NCBI GenBank assembly: GCA_905178155.1
Contig: CAJINV010000003.1
Span: 11,105,737-11,169,736 of the forward strand
From: Amoebophrya sp. A120
Taxonomy: Eukaryota; Sar; Dinophyceae; Syndiniales; Amoebophryaceae
DNA length: 64,000 nt
Direction of reading: 5' to 3'
Below are positions 42,901 through 55,700 of the stretch, one piece after another. The translations under genes were made by a program, and so were the position numbers. The notes below the pieces were generated by a model, which ran no database searches, had not been told where the DNA came from, and worked only from the letters and a program-made list of their open reading frames with translations. The first letter of the stretch is position 1; each line of letters begins with the position of its first letter.

Positions 42901-45208
42901 TAAGAAAAACCTGGTATCAAGTGCAAAAATGTCTGGGTCTGGAAGAATGCAAGTTTGTCATGCTTGTCTCGCATGACTCTTAAATTTGTCATGCACATTA
43001 CCCAAGAGCCCCATTTTTGTGGCATGCAGAAACGCAGTTTGTCATGCAGAATAGGCAACACCTAGAAGCTCAGAAACTTGTCATGCTGAGCCAGCATTTG
43101 TGGCCTCTTCGTAATACGCTACCCAGCATCACAAGTTTCCAGACCCAGACATTTTTGCATTTGATACCTGGGAAAAACGGACAAAAAGGTGATGCAGGCG
43201 GACGCCGCCCTCACAGCTGCCAAGGCACAGTTTGTCGAGTGCGACCGAAACGTGTTTGAGTGGCTCTACATCCTGGATGAGTACAAGGGCGACATCTTGG
43301 ATAGCACCATCCAGACCATAAAATACCTCCAGTACGAGTTTTTTGCCTCGTCCGCCCACGCGCTAAGCGGCGTGCTTCCGAAGCGGATGGAATTTCGCCC
43401 CATGGTCGAAATGACGCCGGAGCACCTAGAAAACCAGGTCGACATAGAGCTGCAGGAGACCGACCCAAACGAGGAATATCCTGTTGTATAAGGAGTATCG
43501 TACTCGTGGCATCTATGCCTGGCACGACACATGATGTGGTCCTGCTTTTATTTTACCGTAATCATAAGGTGCGTGACAACTTCGACTTCCATGCTTGTTG
43601 GTGGAAAAATCAGACTTTGATCTTGATGTCAACATTCTAGCGCGTGCGCGATACAATACTTCTTTGTTTCGCAATTTATACGGAACAAGAGGAGCCCATA
43701 ACAGATTTTGGAATCAAGCTCATTACCAAGCTCGAACGGGACGGCCGTGCGGTAGAAGAGGAGCCGGTACATCATCTTTTCTGAGGTTATTTTCGCTTTC
43801 ATCTCGAACTCGATTCTTACTCCGGTGTTTTCAGAAAAGAGTCGTATATATGACAAAAGAATGTATTTTTTCTTCTTGCAAAGCTATATGCAAGTAGTCG
43901 TGCACCAAGGCACCACTCGTTCATGTTTTCACAGAAAGTCGCCGTCGATCCCCTGTCGCTTTCGAGCTTGCTCAGCCAGGGATTTGACGAAGCTGACGCC
44001 CGCCGAGCACTTCGGCTACACAACAACGACACCCAGAGTGCCATGGAGTGGATTCTGAACGGGGGCAAAACCGCGAGTTCGGCCTCTGATGCCCAAGACG
44101 GCGTGCGCATGCCCACCACGATTCGAAGGATACAAAAGCTGCGAAAAAAGAGAAAGGATGAACGCGAAAAGCAGCGCGCTGAGAAGGCTGCGCGCGAAGG
44201 CGGTAAGAAGTTCTTGCTCCTCATCGTGTCCGTCTTCGTATGAACTATGATATATGAATTACGTATCATTTGACCTTACTTCTCTAACTCTATGAGGACT
44301 AGCTCAGGAATGCCACTGCTGCATTCACCAAGAAGTAAACACAACTGGGCTGCTGGACGAAGACATGCGTTTTTGCTATATGTTGCTTCTTTATCATCTT
44401 TTGTTTCTTTATTATCTGCTGCAAGCACATGATGCAACAAACAGTTGACAACGTCCGCCAGCCTACATTGGAAGAAATGGCTCAGAAGCAACCGGCTGCG
44501 CCCCCTGTGGACTTGCTCTCGTAGAACTTTTGCTCTCGTGCTTTTCTCGTTTTTATTTGCTCTTGAAGAGCCAGAATATATTGCTCAACTATAGATGTTC
44601 ATGCTGTTGTTGGTACCCACCTCCTCGTCAATTTTTGACGAGCCAGATACTCATACTGTTATTCTTTTGGACCATTGAACAAAACTACATGCTCGTGACC
44701 AACACCCTGAGAATGAATTTACAGATTGGATACCACGCCGCCGACCACTTCCGCCTCTAGTACGTCACCGCCGAGCGGTGGGCCCCCGCCGGATCTTCTT
44801 TCGCTGGATTCCGTCACAGATTTTTCAAAGCCGGTCACACGGCAATCTGTGCCCGAACAGCGCAGCTTCGACCCAAACGACTGCGAGCTCCGCGGGCCCG
44901 GTGCGGGATCGTCCTCTCCAAACACGCCTGCAGCAGCGACTGCTTCAGGAGGAGCCGCAACCGAAATGTCGCGGGAGCAGCTCATGGGTCTGTTGGCATC
45001 GGGTTCGCAGCTCACCCCGACCCAGCTCGCACAGGCTCAGAAACTGCTTGCTGCACCTTCCACTGCACCAGGTGCGGTCGCAAGCGGAGCACAGTCAAGC
45101 AACGTGGCAGCGCCGGCTCCGGTCGCGGCGAGCGGCGGGCAGAATGTTTCCACTGCCAGACCCGCCGCACCAACCGTCGCCTCCTCAATCGATGACCTGT
45201 TCTCCTAG
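39922..45208 (+). CDS. BAR + UBA + clathrin-box adaptor-like protein
   Basis: Exons are 39922-40318, 42506-42541, 42855-42914, 43172-43485, 43935-44202, 44445-44520 and 44725-45208 (544 aa); phases agree at every junction. Residues 1-250 form a BAR-type helical bundle (LYKNIEQFMRSCENLCTGIL, MDFNILNPMRQHLLNNRNLK, RRRQLMEYKSAKKQVEELGK, FVECDRNVFEWLYILDEYKG). A UBA domain follows at about 272-312 (SLLSQGFDEADARRALRLHN, SAMEWILNG), then a basic helix (IRRIQKLRKKRKDEREKQRA). Two clathrin boxes occur as DLLSLD at about 380 and 407, and the end is Pro/Ala/Ser-rich with SSIDDLFS. BAR domains bind curved membranes, UBA binds ubiquitin, and LLxLD motifs bind the clathrin terminal domain, so a role in uptake of ubiquitinated cargo is inferred. 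The weakest join is BAR to UBA (intron 43486-43934, GTATAAGG to TTTTCACAG). Without it, the BAR part ends at 43491 and the UBA part would need its own start. Confidence 0.8.
40761..41538. mobile_element. Inverted-repeat element nested in the 1.9-kb element
   Basis: The arms GAAAACTGTCCCCACTACCC.. (40761-40795) and the complement (41505-41538) are perfect over about 34 bp. The interior is GC-rich and has no recognised gene. It lies wholly within 40462-42367. Confidence 0.78.
41556..42166. mobile_element. Second nested inverted-repeat element
   Basis: The arms ATGCCATAGGCAGTT (41556-41570) and AACTGCCTATGGCAT (42152-42166) extend inward as a diverged inverted repeat (GACTTTCTAT and AATAGAAAGTC). 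The interior is CG-rich with duplicated ACGACGTCGG motifs. Open frames inside are not credible genes. Confidence 0.72.
42542..42854 (+). mobile_element. Introner (313 nt) in the BAR domain
   Basis: Starts TATGGATGTGTCAG and ends CTGACAGTTCCATA. Arms are about 50 nt with core ACAAAGTTGAAATA. The duplication is GCGGC (42537-42541) and GCGGA (42850-42854). Splicing yields EQRRRQLMEYKS. The body is the reverse complement of the element at 18395. Confidence 0.9.
42915..43171 (+). mobile_element. Introner (257 nt), GTCTGGGTCTGG family, orientation A
   Basis: Starts TATCAAGTGCAAAAATGTCT and ends AGACATTTTTGCATTTGATA. The duplication CCTGG is perfect (42910-42914, 43167-43171). Splicing yields GKKNLGKTDKKV. 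The whole element is nearly the reverse complement of the one at 56446, with the same length. Confidence 0.95.
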
Positions 45209-46797
45209 CAGTAGCAGGGTGGTTTTCATCCTCTCCACAGGAGCTGTCTACATCACAGTGCCAGTGCCAGTGGATAAGTTGAGCTACCTTCCTCCAGTTC
45301 TTGTGCAAATAAGCTACGGTTGAGAGTCTTCATCGTAGCTAGGCAATAGCTGTCGGTCAGCGTTGCTCCAGCTGCAGCGTTCAATGTTGCGAGTGGAAAC
45401 TGGAATACTAGTGCTCCTTGTCGCAGGAACGGACGAGGATGAAAAAGAAAAACGTATTTATAAAATTTTCGCACAGAAATGTAGAAGATGCGGCTTGTGG
45501 TCACCCGCGCCGGTTGTGCCACCTACTTTGAATGTACACAGTCAGCGCAGGAGAAACAGCTTCGATTCTTATTCGGTGGTCGCTGTGGCGGTGCCCTCGT
45601 CCTCGAACCGCTAATGTATGATGCTGAGAGGGTAACAATTCACTACGCACCGGGGGGTCCTCTCTCTGGGTCTGATTCGTGCGTCATCCTTTCTGGTGAA
45701 AACATCGCAGCAAAAAAACCGCAAAACCACTTCTGAGGTTGAGGAGCTTGAGCTTCATTACTTTTTTACAAAACGTGCAACGCATCGAGGAAAATGTCAA
45801 AATCAAAATAACCCGTCTGCGTGTAGTAGCGCCTTAATTGTGCATTGTGGTCAACACTTCGCCACTGTTTGCGGTGTTGAGCAGTTTCTCTTTTTTCTAG
45901 ACGTGCATCGTGACAATAGCGAAAGCTGTCGAGGATCATGTACGCAATGCAGATGGGTCATTCGTAGACTTAAATACTGTATTCTAAAAATGATCAAGAG
46001 TCGTGTCACCGCCATCAGTCACGATTAGATCTCAAAGTTGGGAGCGTCTATGTCATGTTGAACAAGCAGCAACTTGTGATGGTTTGGCAGTTCGAGCAAG
46101 CCCTGGCGAGTGTTGCATCAATCATTGGGCTTGAAGAGTGTGAGCGCAATAACAGGAGTCTACTTCGCACATATGCTGAGAGGATGATCAGGTGCAGATC
46201 AGTCACATCGGTTTCCGTGATCCCTTTGCAGCCTGCTGTCCCAGTCAAAACGTCATCCAGGTCCTTACTAACACACCAGCACTACAAGATCATGTAGTAT
46301 AGCATATATACTCAGCTACATCAACCTTATACATAGTAATGTTGTCGACTACTACGTTTATTTCTTTCTTTGTTTTTCCGATGAAAAGGTGATAAATATG
46401 GTTTCCACCACAGTGTCAGGGGGTCTGCATCCTGCCAATCCTGTATGATGTTTCTTAAGAAGTTCTTCGGTATTCATTTTCTTAACCAGTGAAAGTAATT
46501 CGCGTCGAAGTCGATCTCCTTCTGCTCGTCCTCGTCTTCGTGATAAGTAGTAGTTCACCAGGCAATTATGAACAAAAGATGCGCATTGTCAGTTGTAGAA
46601 ACGTTGTTGCAACCAGACGTCTTCGGCTTCGCCGCCTATGAAGTAGATGTTGTCACTTTTTACACCACCTGAGGATCAGGCCATGCGTCGCCTTGTCCCG
46701 CTAATTGCAACGGCGCAAGAAGAGCTACAGCTTGGCTGCACAACGGGGACAACAAGTATCAAGGCAACCGCTTTGGTAGTTATTTGCGAAGATTTCT
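45209..46797. other. Intergenic, 1.6 kb; no gene seen
   Basis: Only short frames (the largest about 110 codons at 45696-46028, no motif). The upstream region of the giant gene lies here. Confidence 0.5.
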
Positions 46798-49700
46798 ATG
46801 ACTGGTACCCGGCACCACACCCTCTCGCTCCGTCACGGTCATTCGAAAGCGGCCATCGACCTTGAGTTGGTTCTTGACATGTCAGGGTCATCCGATCGCC
46901 GCAAAAAGTTTGATTTTGGTTTTGTTCGGGCGAGTTCCAGTGTCGTAGCTGCTCTGTTTTGGAGGTGGTCCTTTAGTATCGTACTCGTCGGTCAGCACGT
47001 AGAACTACGCCCGCCCCGTGTAGCGTTTGCAACTACAAACGTGGACCCAAACAATGTGGGACCGACGGGCGTGCCGACGGAGCAAGACTATGCTTGCATC
47101 TTTGAGTGCGCAGAGCGCGAAAATTTTGCGAGCCGTGTACCGGAGACGACGGACACGGCACGGCTCTACGGCTGGAACTCGTCCTGGAAAGAGCCACTAC
47201 GCGGGCAAACGACTGCAGAATCGCTGCGCAATTGCTGGAATCCCTTCTACCGGGCTGAATGCTGCGACAGTGGCGCACTTGCGCTGAGTTACTGCTACGA
47301 AAACAAATATCAGGGCTGCCGCGACAACGCTACAGAGCGCACATTCCCCGTCTCGCATCTGACAGCGTCGTGCGGCTTCGAGCCGGAGGGGGTTCGAGAA
47401 AACGTCGACGTGGAAGTGCAATTGCAGTTGGTAGCGACGCATCCCCGTGAAGAGCTCTCCGTGGTGCACTTGCGAAAGTTTTTCGATGCACTCGGCCTAG
47501 TTGTGAGCAGGAACAGCAGTACTTCTAGTAGCACGACGGGGGCAACTAGTGGCTCGTCCACGACCAGCCCGACGTCCTCCTTCCTCACACTTCGCGAAGA
47601 CGCGGACTATTGTAGTCTTGGGAAAACGCACGTGGATTGCCTCCGGCTGGGTTGCCAGTGGCTTGATGGCGGGGATGGGGTCCCCTATGCCCAGACCTTT
47701 CGGCGCTGGACGCCCTTGAATCGTTGCCGCCCCTGTCTGGATGACCCGTTCCTCTTGCATGCCGAGCCCTGGAGCGCCGTGCCCGGCTTCAACTGCTACG
47801 GGGATCCTGCAAACGCGTGCACGTGCGTCAAAAACCAGCACCCGGGCCTATGTTCCACAAACCAACACATGCAGGTTGCATGCCCGCGGACCTGCGCGGC
47901 CGAAGTTGCGGGAGCGAGCGGTGCTGTTCTTGCCCTTGCCAGTACCGTCATGTGTTCGGTCGTCAACGCGTCTTCTGTGGTGCGCGGCCTTGTCGGCACG
48001 GCAAAAGGAGGTGGCGGGTCGAACTCAAATCCTGGAAATGTTCTCAGTGGCACTACGACGACTTCTACCCTAACAGAACCTTCGACGTTCGACGGGGTTG
48101 GCAGTGCAGGCTTTGTTGACTTCTTGCGCAAAGCCTTTGTCAACATTACCGGACCCGTTTCCGTAGGTAGCACTACAGCCACGACGCTGCAGGCGGATGC
48201 AGTAGAGGACAGCACCAATGAAACTTACCAGCCGCTCGCTGGAGGCCTCGCCTTGCCCTACGGATTCGAGCTAACCGACACACGTTCGCCGGTTCAACGG
48301 GGAGTCGCTGCTTTGGCCAACTACGTGTCGACAGACTGTCGCCAAAAGATTGATCGCGCCCTGGCGTACGTCCGGACGAAATACGGCACGGTTGACTATG
48401 CCTGTGGCGCCGTGGATGGCGGTGTCAACCTCTGCAGTCTCACGGACGTGCAGATCGGCGTGAGCCCGCGAAGCGCCACGTTCGGTGACCTGCAGCGGTT
48501 TTTCTGGTGTCAAGACACAGCCCAGTGCCAGAGCCAGCAGGGCCTGACTGCGCCACCCTACTGCAGCTCGCCACCATGCGACTCCTGTGCGACCCTCACA
48601 GTGTCGGCGCCAGTATCCAGAGTGAAAACGCACCTGGCGGTAGTCGTGACCCTGATTTGTGACCACAGAGCACACCTACAATGACTAGCGCAGGCCTAAA
48701 AGAAATATATGCGGCTCTTCATGCACAGCCCCGCGACTATTAGTGTTTTCTCATGCTGTTAGCTGGGGCGGCTCAATTTGTGACGCTACTGCGCGGCGCC
48801 TCGCCAAGAACAATGAATGAGAGCAATATACATAGATAGACCTAGCAAGAAAGCCATTCACCTCACACATAAGAGCGGGAGCCTTTGACTTGTGTAGCAA
48901 AACTGACTGAAGCTGAAGCTCTGCGGGTACATAGTTTTCACTCAGGATAGGGAGTCGGCGGCTGTGTGGGCTGGGTCGATACGCACTTCAACAAGCGAGC
49001 GGCCACTCGCGACGACTCCGCCCCGCTGGCCACGCGCGCCATCTCGGAGTGGGCAGCTCACAACAAGGGGCTTTGTCAGGGACCCTGTGCCGGGGATGCG
49101 GATTGTATGCACGGGCTCAAGTGCTTCAGCGATCTGCCGGCCGGAGTGGTCACCCCGGGTTGCGTGCTGGCGCAGCACCTAGACGCGTCGACTGCGTTTT
49201 CCGTGTGCGCGCCACCCGCAGGAGAAGACCTGCCAAACTTCTCGGTGGTCACCGGGGTCCCGGTGCTGGACGCCACCCGGGAGGACGTCTGGCGTTACGC
49301 CTACTGCAGCTACCGACACAACTCCAGCGCGGCTTGCCACAACGTGCCGGCCCCTACAGGGTGCTCCCGGCCGCCCTGCGACGTTTGCCCCGTCGCGAAA
49401 GAGGAAGAGCCTGCGTGCGAGTACGGACCTCTGAACGACACGCAACTGGTAGATGCAGAATGCTTGGCGGAAGTAAACCGGGTGCGTCTCGGGCAAGACG
49501 TGTCCTACCTCGGAAACGAGTCCGTCTGGCGCAATGTGACTGGGGTTTCGCAGAACAGCAGCACGTGGGCCGACGTGGCGCGGCGCTTGCGCTGCCACTA
49601 CCTGTCGGCGGGAACAACAAATAATGCGAATAGCGTTAATACGCAAGAAAACACGAACTGCAGCAAGATTGAGCTTTTCTCGTGCTCTCACCCGCCCTGT

Positions 49701-52700
49701 GACACGTGCAACGCTTCGCTCGGGATGCAGTACGCGCCACCGGAAGCGCAATGCGCGCTACGGAATAACTTTCTCGCTGAAAACGCGACTACACTAGTCG
49801 ATGTGGTCCTCGCAACACCATTGGATCTCGTGGTGACTACTTCGCCGCAGCAAGCGGAACAGAACGGTCCCCGAAATTTGCATGAGCATGCACAAGGACA
49901 GCAACCGTCAACTAGAAGAACCGAGATCAACTACCAAGAAAATCTACATCGCGGAGCTGTGGTTTTGCTGCCCGATACGAGGAACGCGGCTGACCAGCAC
50001 GATGCACAAACTTTGCAAAATTCGAAGAGAGCTCTGGACGCCTCACACACAACGACACAGTCTGCGGCCGAACCATGGTTCACCTGCTTGCGGAAAGATG
50101 TTGGCATGGCGGAGGCCGATCCCAGCGGGCTGTATTTAGACGTGGAAGAAAATGCGATTTTATGCAACCTAGCTGATCTGCAAAAGGGGGGCAACGACGA
50201 GGAAGACCACGATCATGCTCACGGCGTCGACCAGCAGTCCACGGCACAACCACCACGACGGCGCGCAAGGGCGTTGAGTGGCTACCAGTGCTGGGCCCAA
50301 ACGCCTGCAGACGAGAGCTTCTGTGAAGACGCATCACAACCGAAATTTACCGACCAAATGCTGTGCGACCAGGAGCCGCAGTGTCACTGGGGCCCGGTGG
50401 GCAACGACGAGGAAGAGGACCAGGGCCACTGCTTCGCGATTGCTGCAAGTGATCAAGCGTTCTGCGAGGATTCCGGCGCACCGCACTAGTATCCTGTGTA
50501 AAAGTATCGTGGACCTCCACGTACATGCGAATATTAGCATTGGTAATAGCCAAAAGTATTTTTGTGCACGGTAGCCCATTTGCTTTTGCAATTCGCTCCA
50601 AATCCAATTTTGAGGTTTCTAATTTGTTGTCAGTGCGATTCTTAGAATTTGCGATACTTTTACAATGAATGACCACCATGACGAAGCCATGTGTAACAGC
50701 GAGCCGCAGTGCGAATACCGCCAGGACAGCAGCAATGCTGGAGACTCGAGCTCCTCGCCTGCGCCTAGCGGCGATGGAGGCGGCAGCTGCTATGGCCGCT
50801 CCAGCATGCATCAGCAGTATTGCGAAAGTTTTAGTCACAGCCAAGCTGATTGCAATAATAATGCGCAATGCGAGTACCGATATACGACCACAGATTCCTC
50901 CTCTTCGACCGAGCCGCCGGCAACGGCAGGCGGATCGGGATCCAGCACACCACATTGCTTTGCGATTAACCCCGGGAATACCATGGACCAAAGCTTTTGC
51001 GAGGATCCGCAGGCTGCTCACTACCACGACGAGGCTATGTGCAACAGCCAAACAGGCAGGTGCGAATTCCGAGCAAACGACGGAGGGACAACCGCCTCGA
51101 GCTCTTCCGCCCCAGCGCCCCCAGGTGGGGCAGGTAGCTGCTACGGAATTCAGAGCATTGATCAGACGCACTGCGACGGTTTTAGCCACAGTGAGTCCGC
51201 GTGCAACAGCGAAAATCTGTGCGAGTACCGTTACACAACTGGGACTGCTTCCTCGACGCAGGCCCCGCATAGCGGCGGTGAAGCGCATTGCTTTGCGATA
51301 GATGGCACGGCGAACCCAGCGGACCAAACTTTTTGTGAGGATCCCCAAGCCGCCCACTTTCACGACGAGGCTATGTGCAACAGCCAAACAGGCAGGTGCG
51401 AATTCCGAGCGAGTGACGCCGGGACAACCGCCTCGACCTCTTCCGCCCCCACAACTCCGAGCAGCGGGAGCTGCTACGGTATCGCTGCAGTGGATCAACA
51501 GTACTGCGACAGCTTCAGTCAGAGTGCAGCGGAGTGTAACAACCATCCTGCTCAGTGCGAGTTTCGCTACGCAGGAGCTTCGACGTCCGGCCCGACCTCA
51601 TCGACGACCACAACCACGACCCCAATACCGGGGCCGCAGCTTCCCGATAATCCGCACTGTCGCTGTCGCGCGAACCCCGGCACCAGCCGCATCGAGTGTC
51701 AGACCTTTCCCGTCCGTCGCGTCGAGGACTGCGCCGAACTTTGCTACATGCGCTCTGCCGCCGTGGGAGTTTCGCCTGCCCAGGCGTGCGGGGGTTGGGC
51801 TGCTAGCGTGAACGTGACAGACACGGAGTTTGCGTCATTCGGAAAGCAGCACAATGCTAGCGACCAGGTCAATGTCATGTGCTCTTTGTATCGAGCCTAC
51901 AACACGACAGCGCTGACCCGGTTCACCGGTAAGGTGCCCTCGACAGGACCTGCTTCTTCTAGTGCAACACCTAGCCAACAGCAGTACCGGAGGGTAATAT
52001 CCGGCCCAGCAAACTGCACGCCCCCGGAGTTCGCGTGGCGCGGGCGGACGGGCGTGTGCGACGCGACGCAAGCGGGCTATTTTCAAGAAAACACAAAGGA
52101 GGTTGTGTACATGTCCGGGTTTCCCTTGATGGGCCACGTAAGTATCCCCGACTTTCTGCTGCCTGACTACCCGGAAGCGCACCACGGCTGTGAGAACCAG
52201 GATTGCAGCTCCACGAGAACGTTTTACGCCACCAAGCCGGAAGATTGCGCGTTCGCTTGCAACCTGTTTGGTGGTTGCATGCGCTACATGGTGCGGACCG
52301 CGTCGAAGGCAGACTTCGCGCACGACGGCAACGTGACCTGCAGTCTGCTGGGAAGCGCGACCACTTCCTCCGAGTTTTCCCTCGATGTTTTTGTCGCGGA
52401 CAAGCGGTGTTACCCGCCGAGCGTGGGCTGGGAGCTATGCATTTTTGCAAAAGTATTGTATTAGTCAGTTGTAGAACTAGAAGTTGTTGCATAATTATGC
52501 CGTTTCCAGCTTCTTCTTGCGGTTGCGAGAACGAGCAGAAACAATGCATATGTATGCGGCAGATTTATCTAAGAGCCGAGATTTGCGTTTGTCATGAATC
52601 AAGATGTTCGAAAATTTTACACCTGACTACTACGATACTTGTTTTGCAGTGGATAGAGGCTGGCGTACGGTGATTTTGCGCGGCTGCACGGAAACAATCG

Positions 52701-55700
52701 GCACGACCGGGACGTGCTCGGCGTGTACAATCTGACATTCGCGGTCGGGTTGAATCGCCTGTCCTCTGCGGAGGTGGAGTCGTTCTGCTCCGGGACGGAC
52801 CCTGGCCGCTTCTGGGCGGACCAGATTTTGGACAAGTTTGGTGGCGCCATACAAAGTCCAATCCCGGAGATTACAGACGGTCGCTCAAGCCTCGCGTGCC
52901 CGCTGCGCTCGACGAACTACGAAGTTATGAACAGTAGCAGCGTGGTGGGTGGACAGTCGGCCACGGATGGCGGCCAGCAGCAGGAGCAGCACCACAGCAG
53001 TGAATCCGCGTTCCTGCGGGAGGTTGAATTTTTGCGCGTGCGCCACCAGAGCATCGCTTCAGCGCAGAAGTTCCTCATCGCAGGGGGAACCACTAGCACC
53101 ACCACCACTTCGCACTGGCCCTGCGTTCTGCGCCGCGGAGCCTTGGAGCCTCGAAGACACACGTGGCCGGGCATCGTCCCGTCGTACTTCTGGACGCTGT
53201 TCCTTTCTCCCTTCGGGCTGAATGCAACTCTAGATCATGATGAAACGGGTAGTACTAGCGCTACACCTACAAGCAGCTCTCCTTCTCCAACACAAACCTC
53301 AAGCACCAGTTCGAGCGCGGAGGACCGCGACAGCCAGCTGTATCGAAACATTTCGAAGAGCTTCGAACTTTGCCGGCCGCGCATGGCGGCTCCGTTTTGC
53401 GAGCGCGTCCGCATCGGCGATAGCCCCGGGAAATCCGTGAAGACGGTCTACCTCCCGGACTCCTTTGCGGCAACAAGTTGCGATCCAAGCCAGGTTTTTG
53501 ACGCTGTGTACGGTCCGGAGCAGCCCGCCAGTGGCACGTGGGCTCTAAACCAGTACGGGCGCTATCTGACGGTCAATCGCACAGACAGGACAAACGGGTG
53601 GAGCCAACACTATTCAGTGCAGTGCTGCTACCCCACCCACTGGTCTAGCACGACACCCAACGAAACCTTGCATACAGAGCAAGTTCCGGGCCAACACCTC
53701 TACCGTGCTGTGCTGGACTCGTTCGCACAGGATACCGTGTACGCTGATCAGCGAGTGACGCCCACCACCACCAACGCTGACCTGCTCGGCACGACGCCTA
53801 AGCTTCCGGCGAAGCTGACCTGGAAGTTCGGCGTGCAGATCTACAACGGCGTCAGAAAAGCCATGTTCACACTGAGGCTCGCGGAGATCAAAGCCTATGC
53901 CTACGACAATCCAGAAGAGGAAATTCCTTTGGTCTTCACGGAGGCGCGGCCGAGTTTGCTCTACAACCAGGGCGACTACGCCGTGGATTCAAACCAGCAA
54001 TCGAGCGCAGAAGTGCCTCCCACTTTTGGCTACATGGAGGAGGACGGGATTTTTCTGGAATATCGGGGGGAACTTTCCTACCACGGGCAGCTGTTGGGTT
54101 CGCTGGTTTTGCTGTTCTCGGAGCTCCCCGTCAACGTGAAGGTCAGGGTCTTTGACGCCCTGAACCGGCCCGCGGATTTGATGGGACAAACGAGCTCACC
54201 ATCGACGTACCAGGCGACGGGTCCTTTTTTTCCCGAAAAAGCTTTTACCTCCTCTTGGCCGTCGACTTCGATCAGTGGGCAGCGGGTCCCGCACACGGAC
54301 GCGTATCTCCGGAGATTAGCGGACGGTAAAAACGCCCAGTACGTGGAGCTCAGCCTCAAGCTACGTGCGCGATCTGTCCCAGCACAGATCTTCTTTCTGA
54401 AGGCTGTCGCGGGCGGCGGAACTGAGCCTCTCCTTGCCGTGCGGCTCCGGGAGGCGAGCATGGAGCTCGTAGATCCCAGCAGCGGGGCGGTTTTGGAGCC
54501 CAGTTCTCTTCTCGAAGATGAGGAAAATCAAAATGCGGGAATGAACTACAAACTGAACTTCTACGAATTCACAGAATTTTATTTCCTCTTCACAACGACG
54601 ACGGATGAGGATGACGGTGGAGGGTCCTCCACCTCGTCCACGACAGGTGGCTCAACGACTAAGGCGAAGTTTCAGATAGGCCGGGGAAAAAGCGCTGTCT
54701 TCACAAGAACGCATATTGTTTCGAAAGCCTACGAGCTGAACGATCTCGATTTGCAAAGCACAGCGCTGCTGTTCGAGGTGGCCAGTGTGGCCGTGCGGCT
54801 GGATGATCCGGAGCCTTGCTGCGAGCCGTGGTTCGCTAACCACGTGTTATACGAGGGTCTCTATCACGAAAGGGACGCGACCACTGTCCTCCATGATCCC
54901 TTCACCCAAAAGCGGTGGCAGTACGACGGCTGCGCTGACGAGGCGCGATGGCACGCAAGCGATCGGTGGTACTTCCGTGACACCTACTTTCACCTGCCAC
55001 TCTACGCCCGCGCGTGTGGAATCGGGTTTCCCCGAGACGCGTACCATTTGATGAGGAATTTCCGAGAGCACAACCTCGTGCACCTGGACTACGACGTGGT
55101 CACCAGCGACCCGTGGGCTGGTACGGTATCGGAAAGCTTTGAAACTCGGGTGCTCGACACGCAAAGCGGTACGGTTTTCGAAGGCCCCGCGGCGTCGTTG
55201 AACTTGACAAATTATCTGGAGAATGTTGATGCCACGTCTGGCGTCACGCTTGTCACGTTGGGCAACCAGGGGAAGTGGAATGATCCCTCCGCGAACAGTC
55301 CTTTCCGCGTTAGCGTTTCGGTTCCGCAAGACATGCTGAACCTCCAGAGACCAGTATGCAGCGAAGCCGTAATTTTACCGCACACAACGACGTCGTACTA
55401 GAGAAATGAATTTACCTACTTGCATCCATAGTATGGCCCTTCTTGCTGGGACGACGAGCAAAATATATTCTCAATGTCATACAACAGGAGAAGTGGAAGT
55501 TTTCCACCTTTCCGTGCGCTGTAGTCGTGTGTCGTCGCGTGTGGTAAATCTAAATTTCTATTGCATAACAGCAGGAGAGCAACTACAAGTCTACCTTCCG
55601 ATTGACCTACAATACTTCCAATTACGGCGACGGCTGGCAGACCGTGGAGAGAGGCGACTTCTTGGGCTATGTGCTCGCCGCCGCTTTGAAACGCGCGTTG

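Noticed and set aside
43595-43897. 100-codon frame between the BAR and UBA exons
   Set aside because: Lies in a GT-AG intron whose removal keeps phase; peptide has no motif.
50347-51546. 399-codon minus-strand frame
   Set aside because: Antisense of the four-cysteine repeats; cysteine-rich sense repeats give the coherent protein and the frame crosses the introner.
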